This document shows positions 9,177 through 17,471 of a stretch of DNA of 64,000 nucleotides, piece after piece; position 1 is the first letter of the stretch; every line of letters begins with the position of its first letter. The stretch spans positions 1 through 64,000 of the forward strand of contig NZ_NEGE01000012.1 of assembly GCF_002135355.1 (NCBI RefSeq), written 5' to 3'. The translations under genes and the position numbers were made by a program. Under the pieces are notes generated by a model. It did no database searches, was not told the DNA's origin, and saw nothing but the letters and a program-made list of their open reading frames with translations. Source of the stretch: Acinetobacter sp. ANC 4169. Lineage in GTDB: Bacteria > Pseudomonadota > Gammaproteobacteria > Pseudomonadales > Moraxellaceae.

Positions 9177-9848
9177 TTAAACTTGAGCAATGAAGCCCTG
9201 ATAGCAGAGAATCTGGGTAAAGCGTTCTACACAATCAAAACCGCAGCCTTTAAGCTGTTCAAGTGTTTCCTGCTCCGAGAGTGGATAAAAATCATCGTCT
9301 AAACGATCAACCATTGCCGCAGCCTGCGAAGTGGTTAAGCCGTTTGCTTCACATAGAGATTTGAGCGCTTGCAACTCCTGCTCGGACTTGATTTGGGTCA
9401 AGTCAAAAGTGATGAATATTGCTTGAGATTTTAAATGCGAAGAAATGGCTTTAAAGAATTGGGGCTTATCTGCATAGTCCACAAAATGCGTGACCAGAAT
9501 AGAAAGTGCCGCATCATAAGATTGGCCTGTTTTTAACTGATCCAGATTGCCCAATACAAACTCCACCCGATGCGATGCATTTAAGGCATGGATATGGTGT
9601 TTGGCTTTATCCAGCATGGTTTCCGACAACTCGGTTGCAGTAAAGGTCCAGTCAGGGAACAATTGAACCAGATGCCCCAGCTCATAACCCGTTCCACAAC
9701 CGACAATCAGCACATGTGCATATTCATCCACATACGTTTTCAATAAAGCCCGAATTTGTTGATGTACAACTTCATAGCCGGGAATTAACTTCCTGATATG
9801 CTCATCATAGCCATCTACAACATACTGGCTATTAAAATCCTTTGCCAT
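9177..9848 (-). CDS. Class I SAM-dependent methyltransferase, unknown substrate
   Basis: About 223 residues with a Rossmann methyltransferase fold: V-L-I-V-G-C-G-T-G-Y-E-L-G-H-L (SAM site), T-A-T-E-L-S-E-T-M-L-D-K-A and a motif-II-like segment D-A-A-L-S-I-L-V-T-H-F. The ATG at 9848 is preferred over a TTG at 9866 because GGAGG lies five bases before it. It follows the DUF2520 gene by about 47 bases and is probably cotranscribed with it. Nothing around it points to a substrate. Confidence 0.85.
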   Translation of the reverse strand: MAKDFNSQYVVDGYDEHIRKLIPGYEVVHQQIRALLKTYVDEYAHVLIVGCGTGYELGHLVQLFPDWTFTATELSETMLDKAKHHIHALNASHRVEFVLGNLDQLKTGQSYDAALSILVTHFVDYADKPQFFKAISSHLKSQAIFITFDLTQIKSEQELQALKSLCEANGLTTSQAAAMVDRLDDDFYPLSEQETLEQLKGCGFDCVERFTQILCYQGFIAQV

Positions 9849-9895
9849 ACCCGCCTCCGTTTGCAATATATGAGCTAAATTTATTTAAGTTTAAG

Positions 9896-10678
9896 TCACT
9901 CTTCAACATGATGCGATTGTAAAATCTGTTGACTCATCACATTGTAAACATTTTTCAAATCTTCCCGATGAACATCATCTAACATCTGCTGATGCATTTT
10001 CAGGATATTTTGATCCCCGCGCATTGCAGGCCCTGTCTGCATCTGTTTAGGATCATGCTGTACAGCTTTATGGGCTGTTTCTAAAATTAATGGATAAAGC
10101 AGCGAGAAATCGACCTGTTCGGCATCGACAATCTGCTTCGCCATGTCATAACAGTAATTGCTAAAATTGCAGGCAAACACCGCAGCCAAATGCAGGCTTA
10201 AACGCTGTGCCGATGAATATTGATAGACTCGTGAACTTAGGCTATTTGCTAACTGGGTCAATCGCACCTGATCATGCGGCTGGGTAGCTTCCACAAACAA
10301 GGGGGTTGCCTGCCACTCCACTTCACGCTCCAAACTAAAAGTCTGTAAAGGATAAAATACCCCAGCACGTGCATGAACTTTTGCCAGAACTTGAATATCG
10401 GTACTACCCGAGGTATGCACAATCAAAACATCTGCCAATTGTGCATGCGCCTGTTGAATGACCTCAGCAATCGCCTGATCACTCACTGCAATAATTACCA
10501 AATCCACTTCTGCTTCAAGTTCTGCAATATTGGTCGTCGCCCTTGCAGATACCTGAGCAGCCAAAGTCTGGGCATGTGCTAAAGAGCGGCTATAAATCTG
10601 CACAATTTGATGATTTTGGCTTAGAACAGCAGCAAGATGATGAGCCACCCGCCCCGCACCAATAAAACTAATTCGCAT
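9896..10678 (-). CDS. Rossmann-like / DUF2520 domain oxidoreductase-like protein
   Basis: 260 residues. It starts with an NAD(P)-binding motif (I-S-F-I-G-A-G-R-V-A-H-H-L) and has F420-dependent-NADP-reductase-like and ProC/KARI-like helical parts (V-D-L-V-I-I-A-V-S-D, H-T-S-G-S-T-D, F-Y-P-L-Q-T-F-S). The C-terminal half (A-A-V-F-A-C-N-F-S-N-Y) matches DUF2520. The exact reaction is not known for this family. It is first in a likely two-gene unit with the methyltransferase and is separated from the upstream OmpA gene by a terminator. Confidence 0.82.
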   Translation of the reverse strand: MRISFIGAGRVAHHLAAVLSQNHQIVQIYSRSLAHAQTLAAQVSARATTNIAELEAEVDLVIIAVSDQAIAEVIQQAHAQLADVLIVHTSGSTDIQVLAKVHARAGVFYPLQTFSLEREVEWQATPLFVEATQPHDQVRLTQLANSLSSRVYQYSSAQRLSLHLAAVFACNFSNYCYDMAKQIVDAEQVDFSLLYPLILETAHKAVQHDPKQMQTGPAMRGDQNILKMHQQMLDDVHREDLKNVYNVMSQQILQSHHVEE

Positions 10679-10716
10679 AGCAAGTTCACGTTTTACAATT
10701 CAGCATAAGCATGCCA

Positions 10717-10747
10717 ATAAAAAAAGGACGAATCAATTCGTCCTTTT
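10717..10747 (-). terminator. Terminator of the OmpA-domain gene
   Basis: Stem AAAAGGACGAAT / ATTCGTCCTTTT with a two-base loop; a long T tract follows on the minus strand. Confidence 0.85.
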
Positions 10748-10819
10748 ATTTAATTGCTATTGAACAAGTATTGTTAAGCCTACTGTTTTTAAATAGGAGC
10801 TATTTCTTAGTTCACTCCC

Positions 10820-12310
10820 TTACTGTTTATTTACACCCTGCTCATCCACTGCACGAACCACGCCTGTTTCGGTATTTAGCACTTCAAACTCAATCCGGCG
10901 ATTTTTAAACTGGCCTTCAGGCGTTGCATTATCCGCTACAGGTTGTTCCGAACCATACCCGACCGCTTGTAACTGAGCCGGATCTACACCCTGCGCGACT
11001 AGATAATCTACAACTGCCTGTGCGCGTTTTTGCGATAAGGCTTTATTGGCTTGCGCATTACCGGCTGCATCGGTATGACCTTTTACGTTTAAATGCACTT
11101 GCGGTGCCCGCTTAATCAGCGCAGCAGCCTGATCTAAAATCGATTTATTGGCATCTGGAATATCGGCACTTGATGTCGCAAAATTGATAATCTGCAAATT
11201 CAGTGCAGTTGCAATATCTAGCGCACGAATCTGCTCCGGATTAATTTCTTTCAATGCTTTTTCTGCATTGCTATTACCTTCACTGATTGCGACCTGATTA
11301 TCTACCGGTGCTGACGCACTGCTCATTGCTGCTGCCTGAGTCAACACTGTCATATTTTTGACCAGTGGCTTGACTTTCACTGCCAGCTGTTCAGCGTCAG
11401 TCGGATTGGCTGTCACAATAGAAAGCTGATTACCCATCCAGGTTAATGATGCATTTGGCACACCTTTAACCAGTTTCAATACACTTGGAATCACATCCTG
11501 ATCAATAAATTCCGAGTGATAACGCGCATTATTTTCTACACCGCAACCGATAGGATGATTAAAAATCTGTTTAATTTCATTTTGCAGAATATCAATGTAA
11601 TTTGCATTACCAGAATAGAGCTGACAGCTGGTTAAATCCCCTGTAGCTCCGGTACTAATTTGTAATTTAGCAGGCTCACTACTTGCAGTCGTGGCAGGTA
11701 TACCACTGGCTGTAGCAGTTTCCTGCTTATCTGAACATGCTTTAAAAATGAAAGCCAATAGTGCAGCTAAAATAAGGAAAACAATCAAGGGAATTAAAAA
11801 ACCTGATTTCCTTTTTTCCTCGGGTACCCGATAAGGATCAACGGGGGGAGCTTGATGTAAAGTTTGCCCTGATGCAGTATTTATCCCCAAAGCACTGAGT
11901 AGTGCGGGAGCCCAATGCGGCAAGGCACTCGTTACCGCAGGCCATTGCGTTTCAATCAGATGTATGATCGCACTGGGCTCGGAAGATCCAGCCTCATCTT
12001 CCAGTACACCCAAGGTGGGTGCTATAGAACGATTGAGAGTTGATTCGATTGTTTCGGTCGGCACCGTGCCGGAAATCTGTTGCAAAAACTCCTGCTTTAA
12101 AGTGGGGTTAATGTTGAAGATATCACCCAGTCGCGGATTTAATTGATGCTGTAAATTGGTAATAAGATCGGGTTTTGCTTTTAAAATCGATAATAAAATA
12201 GGGAGAAAATTGCTTAATGCCTGACTTTTTTCACTTAGATGGGTAGTTTCTCCCTCCAGAACCATTGCAGATACTTTCTGCTTTAATAAATCTATCAAAT
12301 TCATGTTCAT
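10820..12310 (-). CDS. OmpA-family peptidoglycan-binding protein with inner-membrane anchor (ArfA-like layout)
   Basis: 496 residues. Residues 1-165 are soluble and helical, like DUF937-type regions. A single membrane helix lies at ~172-192 (F-L-I-P-L-I-V-F-L-I-L-A-A-L-L-A-F). A BON-like alpha/beta region spans ~220-335 and an OmpA C-terminal domain ~375-480, with F-A-T-S-S-A-D-I-P, V-K-G-H-T-D-A-A-G-N and the peptidoglycan-binding N-R-R-I-E-F. There is no beta-barrel and no signal peptide, so it is probably anchored in the inner membrane with the OmpA domain in the periplasm. This layout recalls mycobacterial ArfA. The function is unknown. It is a single-gene unit. Confidence 0.85.
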   Translation of the reverse strand: MNMNLIDLLKQKVSAMVLEGETTHLSEKSQALSNFLPILLSILKAKPDLITNLQHQLNPRLGDIFNINPTLKQEFLQQISGTVPTETIESTLNRSIAPTLGVLEDEAGSSEPSAIIHLIETQWPAVTSALPHWAPALLSALGINTASGQTLHQAPPVDPYRVPEEKRKSGFLIPLIVFLILAALLAFIFKACSDKQETATASGIPATTASSEPAKLQISTGATGDLTSCQLYSGNANYIDILQNEIKQIFNHPIGCGVENNARYHSEFIDQDVIPSVLKLVKGVPNASLTWMGNQLSIVTANPTDAEQLAVKVKPLVKNMTVLTQAAAMSSASAPVDNQVAISEGNSNAEKALKEINPEQIRALDIATALNLQIINFATSSADIPDANKSILDQAAALIKRAPQVHLNVKGHTDAAGNAQANKALSQKRAQAVVDYLVAQGVDPAQLQAVGYGSEQPVADNATPEGQFKNRRIEFEVLNTETGVVRAVDEQGVNKQ

Positions 12311-12414
12311 TCTTTATTCCTCTTATTTTTTTTAGCCGTCCTTTTTTAGTTTATCTGCTGCTTTTTTTGTCTCTGTAAATAATTGTATTAGTTGAATACT
12401 ATTATTTTTCAACA

Positions 12415-12442
12415 ATAAAAAAAGCCAGCCGAAGCTGACTTT
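12415..12442 (-). terminator. Terminator of the paired lipoprotein genes
   Basis: Stem around CAGC-CGAA-GCTG with a stable CGAA loop; a T tract follows on the minus strand. The stem is the same as the one at 14204. Confidence 0.8.
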
Positions 12443-12455
12443 AGTGTAATAAATA

Positions 12456-13358
12456 TCAAGGTTCTAAATAATAGATTTTCTGACGCAACTCGGATGTCCG
12501 TTGTGTGGTCATGTTCATTTCACAATTCAATCTATACACATCAGGGTTTTCTGCATTAGAACTTTCCAATTTACATTCCAACTCACGTTTTTTTAGCCAA
12601 ATTCTTTGCTCATCCAGCAACTGAGCGCGCACTTCCTTAGTCGTTGAATTCCACACCAGATTTAAATTTTCATTGGCTTTATCTAAATTGGTTTTCGCTT
12701 CTGAAATTAATACTGTTTGATACTCCTGCGCTGCTGCTTCTTCATCTGCAACTCGCTTTATTTCATCCTGTTTTGCAACTTCAGCAGCATTTAAACGTGC
12801 ATTTTTAACTAAAGAATCAACTGCGATATCTCTCACAAAATAAGCCAAAGCATCCGGATTCTCTAAAGTCACATACACTTTTTTCCCATCATCTGTAGGC
12901 TGAACCAAATATTCAATTTCTTTTTTCAACTGGTTAGCTTCAAAAGACAGATCTGATAAAACTGCAGCTTGAGCAGTATTATTTTCATCATAAACAGCAC
13001 GTGCGGCATCGGCATCTTTAATCATCTGATCTGGAACATTAACGACAAATTCCGTTGCACAATACTGTTTTTTACTATTAGGATCCGAATTATTTGTTCG
13101 AACATCATTCACGTTAAAAGTAATTTGCTGAAGCGTACTTCTCAGTTTCCCCATATCAATCGTAACATTTTCAGTATTGATTAGTTCCTTAACCCGCTCT
13201 GCCGAAATATCACTCACCGTTTTACTGAAACTTTCAACGACTAACTGTTTTGCAGTTTCATCATCACATTTAACGGAAGTACCAGTAATTGATTGTACTT
13301 TGTCACATCCCGATACCACTAAAGTACTGCACAATAATGCGAAGAATTTAAATTTCAT
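12456..13358 (-). CDS. Lipoprotein with C-terminal LprI/DUF1311-like domain
   Basis: 300 residues. A lipoprotein signal ends in the lipobox V-V-S-G-C at Cys18. The middle region (S-V-K-C-D-D-E-T-A to ~residue 185) matches the neighbouring lipoprotein at 13405. The last ~80 residues, with R-A-Q-L-L-D-E-Q-R-I-W-L-K-K-R-E-L-E-C and a second Cys in L-N-C-E-M-N, look like the DUF1311/LprI fold found in periplasmic lysozyme inhibitors. A role in protection of the cell wall is inferred only from that domain. The upstream paralogue ends 46 bases before it, so they probably form a two-gene unit. Confidence 0.8.
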   Translation of the reverse strand: MKFKFFALLCSTLVVSGCDKVQSITGTSVKCDDETAKQLVVESFSKTVSDISAERVKELINTENVTIDMGKLRSTLQQITFNVNDVRTNNSDPNSKKQYCATEFVVNVPDQMIKDADAARAVYDENNTAQAAVLSDLSFEANQLKKEIEYLVQPTDDGKKVYVTLENPDALAYFVRDIAVDSLVKNARLNAAEVAKQDEIKRVADEEAAAQEYQTVLISEAKTNLDKANENLNLVWNSTTKEVRAQLLDEQRIWLKKRELECKLESSNAENPDVYRLNCEMNMTTQRTSELRQKIYYLEP

Positions 13359-13404
13359 AATGATCCTATTTTTAATTCAATTATATTTAAAAAACCCATG
13401 ATGA

Positions 13405-14139
13405 CTATTCTTCGTAATAACCTTCTTCTGCTGCAGCTGTAGCTTGTTGTGCAGCCCATTCTGCCTCGTCAGCAGCTTCGATAGTTTCACTACCTGCATC
13501 ATAAGTTGCATTGTTGGCATTATTTCTTGGGGTTACCGCTTTACTGGCTTCCATATTTTTAATCTGATTTTTTTCAATTTGCGGTTTTAAAAATGCATAA
13601 GTTAGAGTTTCTGAAAGTAAAGTTTGCATATTTGAAGTATTTTTAAGTACAGCTAAAACTTTATCTCCCTTATCCGTAGGTTGCAGTACATACTCGAGTG
13701 TTAAATGAACCTTTTTATTGTCATACTTCACACCTAAATTATTGGCATGTTCTTCTACACTTACCGCATTCACCTTAGCCCGAGCTTCATCTGATTTTTT
13801 GACTAAATCTGAAGGTATTGTTGCTGTTAAATCGAGTGAACATGAAGTTTTTGGACTATTTGGATCAATAAAATCTGTTCTACTATCAAGCAAGCTAAAT
13901 TGAATATTCTTTGCTGAGAGCTTAAGTTTTGCTGGATCTAAATCTTTAATTGAGCCATCTTTAATTAATGCTTTAAGTTCGTGATCTAAAGATTGCACCA
14001 AGTCATCATTTAATATTTGACTAACTAATGATAGCGCGGACTCATCATCACATTTAACATGTTTGGAAAAAAGGTTATTACATCCGGTCAAAGCTAAAGT
14101 GGATGCCAGCACAAATAAAATTTTATTGTTAAGTTTCAT
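13405..14139 (-). CDS. Lipoprotein paralogous to the one at 12456
   Basis: 244 residues with signal and lipobox L-A-L-T-G-C at Cys20. After the Cys, H-V-K-C-D-D-E-S-A-L-S-L-V aligns with the neighbour's V-K-C-D-D-E-T-A-K-Q-L-V. D-P-N-S-P-K-T-S-C and Y-V-L-Q-P-T-D-K-G-D-K-V also align with its neighbour. It lacks the LprI-like tail and ends instead in an Asn, Ala and Glu-rich stretch. It is a tandem duplicate that has diverged. The function is unknown. Confidence 0.8.
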   Translation of the reverse strand: MKLNNKILFVLASTLALTGCNNLFSKHVKCDDESALSLVSQILNDDLVQSLDHELKALIKDGSIKDLDPAKLKLSAKNIQFSLLDSRTDFIDPNSPKTSCSLDLTATIPSDLVKKSDEARAKVNAVSVEEHANNLGVKYDNKKVHLTLEYVLQPTDKGDKVLAVLKNTSNMQTLLSETLTYAFLKPQIEKNQIKNMEASKAVTPRNNANNATYDAGSETIEAADEAEWAAQQATAAAEEGYYEE

Positions 14140-14203
14140 TAATATACCCTCAATTGTTTACATAATTATAAACAAAATTATCAAAAAATAACAATTTGAT
14201 CAC

Positions 14204-14232
14204 AAAAAAAGCCAGCCGAAGCTGACTTTTTA
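14204..14232 (-). terminator. Terminator of the pyrB operon
   Basis: Stem with CAGC-CGAA-GCTG core and flanking A/T runs, 27 bases after the dihydroorotase-like stop codon. Confidence 0.85.
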
Positions 14233-14258
14233 AAATTTACAAAAAAGAATTAAGACAT

Positions 14259-15494
14259 TTAAACCGCGAAAGTTTTAACTACTTTACCCACCACTTTTTG
14301 GTTAATCAGTGGGGTATTTTTACCTTGAGAGATAATACTCTCTTTGCTGACTGTCCACTCAAGTTCAGGATCGACCAACGCCCAACCCGCTTCTTCAGTC
14401 CAGCGTTCTAACAGATTGGCTACTTTTGCCGGGGCAACAGTCACTTTTTCCACCCACTCCAAAGGCTCGAATAAACCTTCACGAATAAGCTGAATACCAA
14501 ACGGCACAAAAGTATCAAATGCAGTAAAACCCGGTTGAGTTTCAGCAAATGGTGCCATTTTCGCAGAGCTGCTCAGTGGTTCATGGTGAGTGGTAATTGC
14601 ATCAATTACCCCATCTTTCACACCTTGACGCAGCAACTCTTTGTCTTGCTCAGAACGTAAAGGAGGACGTACATGGGCCAATGAGTTAAAGCCATCGATG
14701 AGCTGATCGGTTAGATGTAACTGATGCATGGCTACATCGCAAGTTACTGGCAAACCTTTTTCTTTTGCAATGCGAATCAATTCAACAGAAGCACCACATG
14801 ACAACAAGCCAAAGTGGGCACGCACACCTGTGGCTTCAATCATGAGCAGATATTTTGCAATGGCCACAGTTTCTGCCAAAGCAGGAATCATTGGCAAGCC
14901 CTGACGTGAAGCGATAAAGCCCTCATGCACACAACCATCTTTGGCAATTTGTGGTTCTTCTGCATAGAACACCACGGTCATATTCAGACCTGCAGCATAT
15001 TCAAGGGTACGAATCACCACATCATCATTGGCAAATGGCGCATTGGCATTGGAAACGGCAGTACAGCCGCCTTTTTTCAGGCCAGCCATATTGGCAGGTT
15101 GATGTCCTTTCAAACCTTGGGTTTGCGCACCAATCACCTGTAAATAGATGCCGCCATCCAGCATGGCTTTTTCAACCAGGCCGTGGATTAAGGCACCATT
15201 ATCTTGCACAATGGGTTTTGAGTCTGGCGGAGTAAACACATGCAAAATACCGTTTTCACGTGCCGCCTTTCCTTCAGACTTTAAGGTTCCATGTTGTTGC
15301 TGACCTGGTTCACGTAAACGCGCGCACAAGTCCACCATGGTGGGCATCAGCCATTTGCCCTGACCGTCAATCGTTTCAGTCACATTGGCAGTTTCAGCAA
15401 CCAGCTTGCCATTTTCAATAAATACCGTTTGCACGCTGTCTGTTTTTTTGATTGGGTCTAAGACACGTACATTTTCAATTTTTACAATACTCAT
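14259..15494 (-). CDS. pyrC': Catalytically degenerate dihydroorotase-like partner of aspartate transcarbamoylase
   Basis: 411 residues with the amidohydrolase fold of type-I dihydroorotases. The metal-binding D-x-H-x-H-x-R motif reads D-L-C-A-R-L-R-E-P-G, so both histidines are gone (Cys and Arg in their place). In Pseudomonas a similar inactive homologue (PyrX/PyrC') lies behind pyrB and is needed to assemble active aspartate transcarbamoylase; the same role is inferred here. The preferred start is ATG 15494, with AAGG 9 bases upstream that overlaps the pyrB stop region; a TTG at 15515 would add seven residues. A true dihydroorotase must be encoded elsewhere. Confidence 0.9.
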   Translation of the reverse strand: MSIVKIENVRVLDPIKKTDSVQTVFIENGKLVAETANVTETIDGQGKWLMPTMVDLCARLREPGQQQHGTLKSEGKAARENGILHVFTPPDSKPIVQDNGALIHGLVEKAMLDGGIYLQVIGAQTQGLKGHQPANMAGLKKGGCTAVSNANAPFANDDVVIRTLEYAAGLNMTVVFYAEEPQIAKDGCVHEGFIASRQGLPMIPALAETVAIAKYLLMIEATGVRAHFGLLSCGASVELIRIAKEKGLPVTCDVAMHQLHLTDQLIDGFNSLAHVRPPLRSEQDKELLRQGVKDGVIDAITTHHEPLSSSAKMAPFAETQPGFTAFDTFVPFGIQLIREGLFEPLEWVEKVTVAPAKVANLLERWTEEAGWALVDPELEWTVSKESIISQGKNTPLINQKVVGKVVKTFAV

Positions 15495-15504
15495 GACTTC
15501 TACC

Positions 15505-16524
15505 TTATCCCGCAATCGCTTCTAACAAACCTTTTTCCTGCAACTGACCTTGCATCGCCAACGCCAGTACCGCCATACGTACAGCAATACCATTGGTCAC
15601 CTGATGCAGAATCACTGACTGAGTACCATCATCAGCAATACTGGAATCAATTTCTACACCCCGGTTCATTGGGCCTGGATGCATCACGATGCAATCCGGT
15701 TTAGCCAAAGCCAGACGCTCTTTGTTCAAGCCGTACATTTTGTAGAATTCAGCTTGTGAAGAGAGTGCTGGGGAATCAATGCGTTCGTTTTGAATACGCA
15801 GGGTGATGATTACGTCGCAATCTTTAATGCCATCTTCCATGTTGTTAAATAGGCGAACATCTTCACCATATTCAGCAAAACCATAAGGCAGCAAGGTATT
15901 CGGTGCAATCACACGGATATCTTTACAGCCTAAGGTTTGCAATGCCGCAACATCAGAACGCGCAACGCGAGAATGCTTGATGTCGCCAATAATGGCAATG
16001 CTGATATCTTCAAAATTCTTTTTGGTTTCACGGCGAATGGTGAGCATGTCCAGCATGGCTTGAGTCGGATGTGCATGACGACCATCGCCGGCATTAATGA
16101 TGGCTACATTGGGGCAGACATCTTTGGCAATAAAATGCGGCGCACCTGAAGATGAATGACGAACCACAAAAATGTCCGTTGCCATCGCTTCCAGGTTCCA
16201 GAGCGTGTCACGCAGGGTTTCACCTTTGGAGGTACTTGAACGAGCAATATCAATGTTCAATACATTGGCGGAAAGACGCTTTGCAGCTGCCTCAAAAGTG
16301 GTGCGGGTACGGGTAGAGTTTTCAAAAAACAGGTTCATGACCGTACGACCTTCAAGCAGGTTGTTGGTAATCAGCTGATTTTGGTCATTAAAAAAGGACT
16401 GCGCAGTGTCCAATATTTTTGTGAGGGTTTCTTTAGAAAGGCCTTCGATGGTGAGGAAATGTTTTAAGTTACCATCTTGGTTGAGTTGAATCTGGCTCGG
16501 AGTATGCAATGCCGCCAAGTGCAT
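15505..16524 (-). CDS. pyrB: Aspartate carbamoyltransferase catalytic subunit
   Basis: Joins carbamoyl phosphate and aspartate, the first committed step of pyrimidine synthesis; cytosolic. 339 residues: the carbamoyl-phosphate site [10 protein letters not shown] is near residue 70, then [19 protein letters not shown] and [10 protein letters not shown]. No pyrI gene is next to it; instead the inactive dihydroorotase homologue follows 10 bases later, as in the Pseudomonas-type enzyme. No PyrR-like or attenuator structure was recognised upstream. Confidence 0.97.
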   Translation of the reverse strand: MHLAALHTPSQIQLNQDGNLKHFLTIEGLSKETLTKILDTAQSFFNDQNQLITNNLLEGRTVMNLFFENSTRTRTTFEAAAKRLSANVLNIDIARSSTSKGETLRDTLWNLEAMATDIFVVRHSSSGAPHFIAKDVCPNVAIINAGDGRHAHPTQAMLDMLTIRRETKKNFEDISIAIIGDIKHSRVARSDVAALQTLGCKDIRVIAPNTLLPYGFAEYGEDVRLFNNMEDGIKDCDVIITLRIQNERIDSPALSSQAEFYKMYGLNKERLALAKPDCIVMHPGPMNRGVEIDSSIADDGTQSVILHQVTNGIAVRMAVLALAMQGQLQEKGLLEAIAG

Positions 16525-16680
16525 GAGAGATTCCTTATACGTTAAGTCAACGTATTATACAGATATTCCCTATTTGTGGCAGTTGAAGTTTTCAACAATT
16601 AGGCAAAAAAGCCTTAGATAATTGTAGATCATTAAAATGGATCATGAAATTCCTATCCATTATTTCAATGAGATAATTTA

Positions 16681-16715
16681 AACCCGATTCATCACGACAG
16701 CATCATCATCGGGTT
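16681..16715 (-). terminator. Probable terminator after the 112-residue conserved protein
   Basis: Inverted repeat AACCCGAT / ATCGGGTT with a 19-base loop. It is weaker than the others, and its orientation is uncertain because it lies between a gene end (16818) and the pyrB start. Confidence 0.5.
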
Positions 16716-16817
16716 TTAAAATCTTCAGTAGTGTGGATGCTTATCACTAGATCATTATTAAAAAATCAACTGCACATCATTGCTCTAAATTCAGTATCTA
16801 TTGATCACCACATAAGA

Positions 16818-17159
16818 TTAACGCAACGCACCGATATAATGATGCGAAACCTGGGCACGGTAAATATCATCTTCGGTGGGTTCAACCATAATAAGATCTA
16901 CATTTTTTTCTTCCATCGGGCTTTCCACGTCGGGTTCGTCCAGCAAAGAAGGTAAATTCAACACCGTTTTTAAACGCTCAATCAGGCGTAAAAGTTCAGG
17001 ATCTTGAGTCTGTTGCACCAATTCCACAACATGTTGGGCATAATCAACATCTTCAGCCAAATATATCGCATCAACCACACGCCCTGAAACACGGCGCAGA
17101 CGTGCATAAATTAAAGTTGCGATTGAAAAAACTTCCCCATGGCCCAAAATCTTGTTCAT
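16818..17159 (-). CDS. Conserved hypothetical protein (Acinetobacter type)
   Basis: About 113 residues, acidic, without signal or membrane segment. The N-terminal half is helical (I-A-T-L-I-Y-A-R-L-R-R-V-S-G-R-V-V-D-A-I-Y) and the C-terminal part is rich in Glu and Asp. ATG 17159 is preferred over TTG 17186 because of the AAGGGG stretch just upstream. It lies between pyrB and rlmKL, in its own unit. No family or function recognised. Confidence 0.7.
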   Translation of the reverse strand: MNKILGHGEVFSIATLIYARLRRVSGRVVDAIYLAEDVDYAQHVVELVQQTQDPELLRLIERLKTVLNLPSLLDEPDVESPMEEKNVDLIMVEPTEDDIYRAQVSHHYIGALR

Positions 17160-17471
17160 CACTCTACCCCTTTTTATTGCTATCAATCTTTAATCAAAAC
17201 TAAAAGTGTACTTGCACCGTTTCATCACCGATAAAACAGAATGCTGAACAGGATTTAGCAAAATATGTACCAATAACGTGAAAGATAAAGATTTAATTTT
17301 TCTGGCTCATTCATACAACTCAAGCATATGGCGCAAGAATCCCGGTTTCCACAGCATTCAAAGCCTCAACTTAAGCGAATAATTTCTCTAACAACTTAGC
17401 AATATCGTCCGCCCAAAACGATGAAAATACGTTAAAATAGTCGATTGCTTTATTTGTCTTTGGAAATTTAC

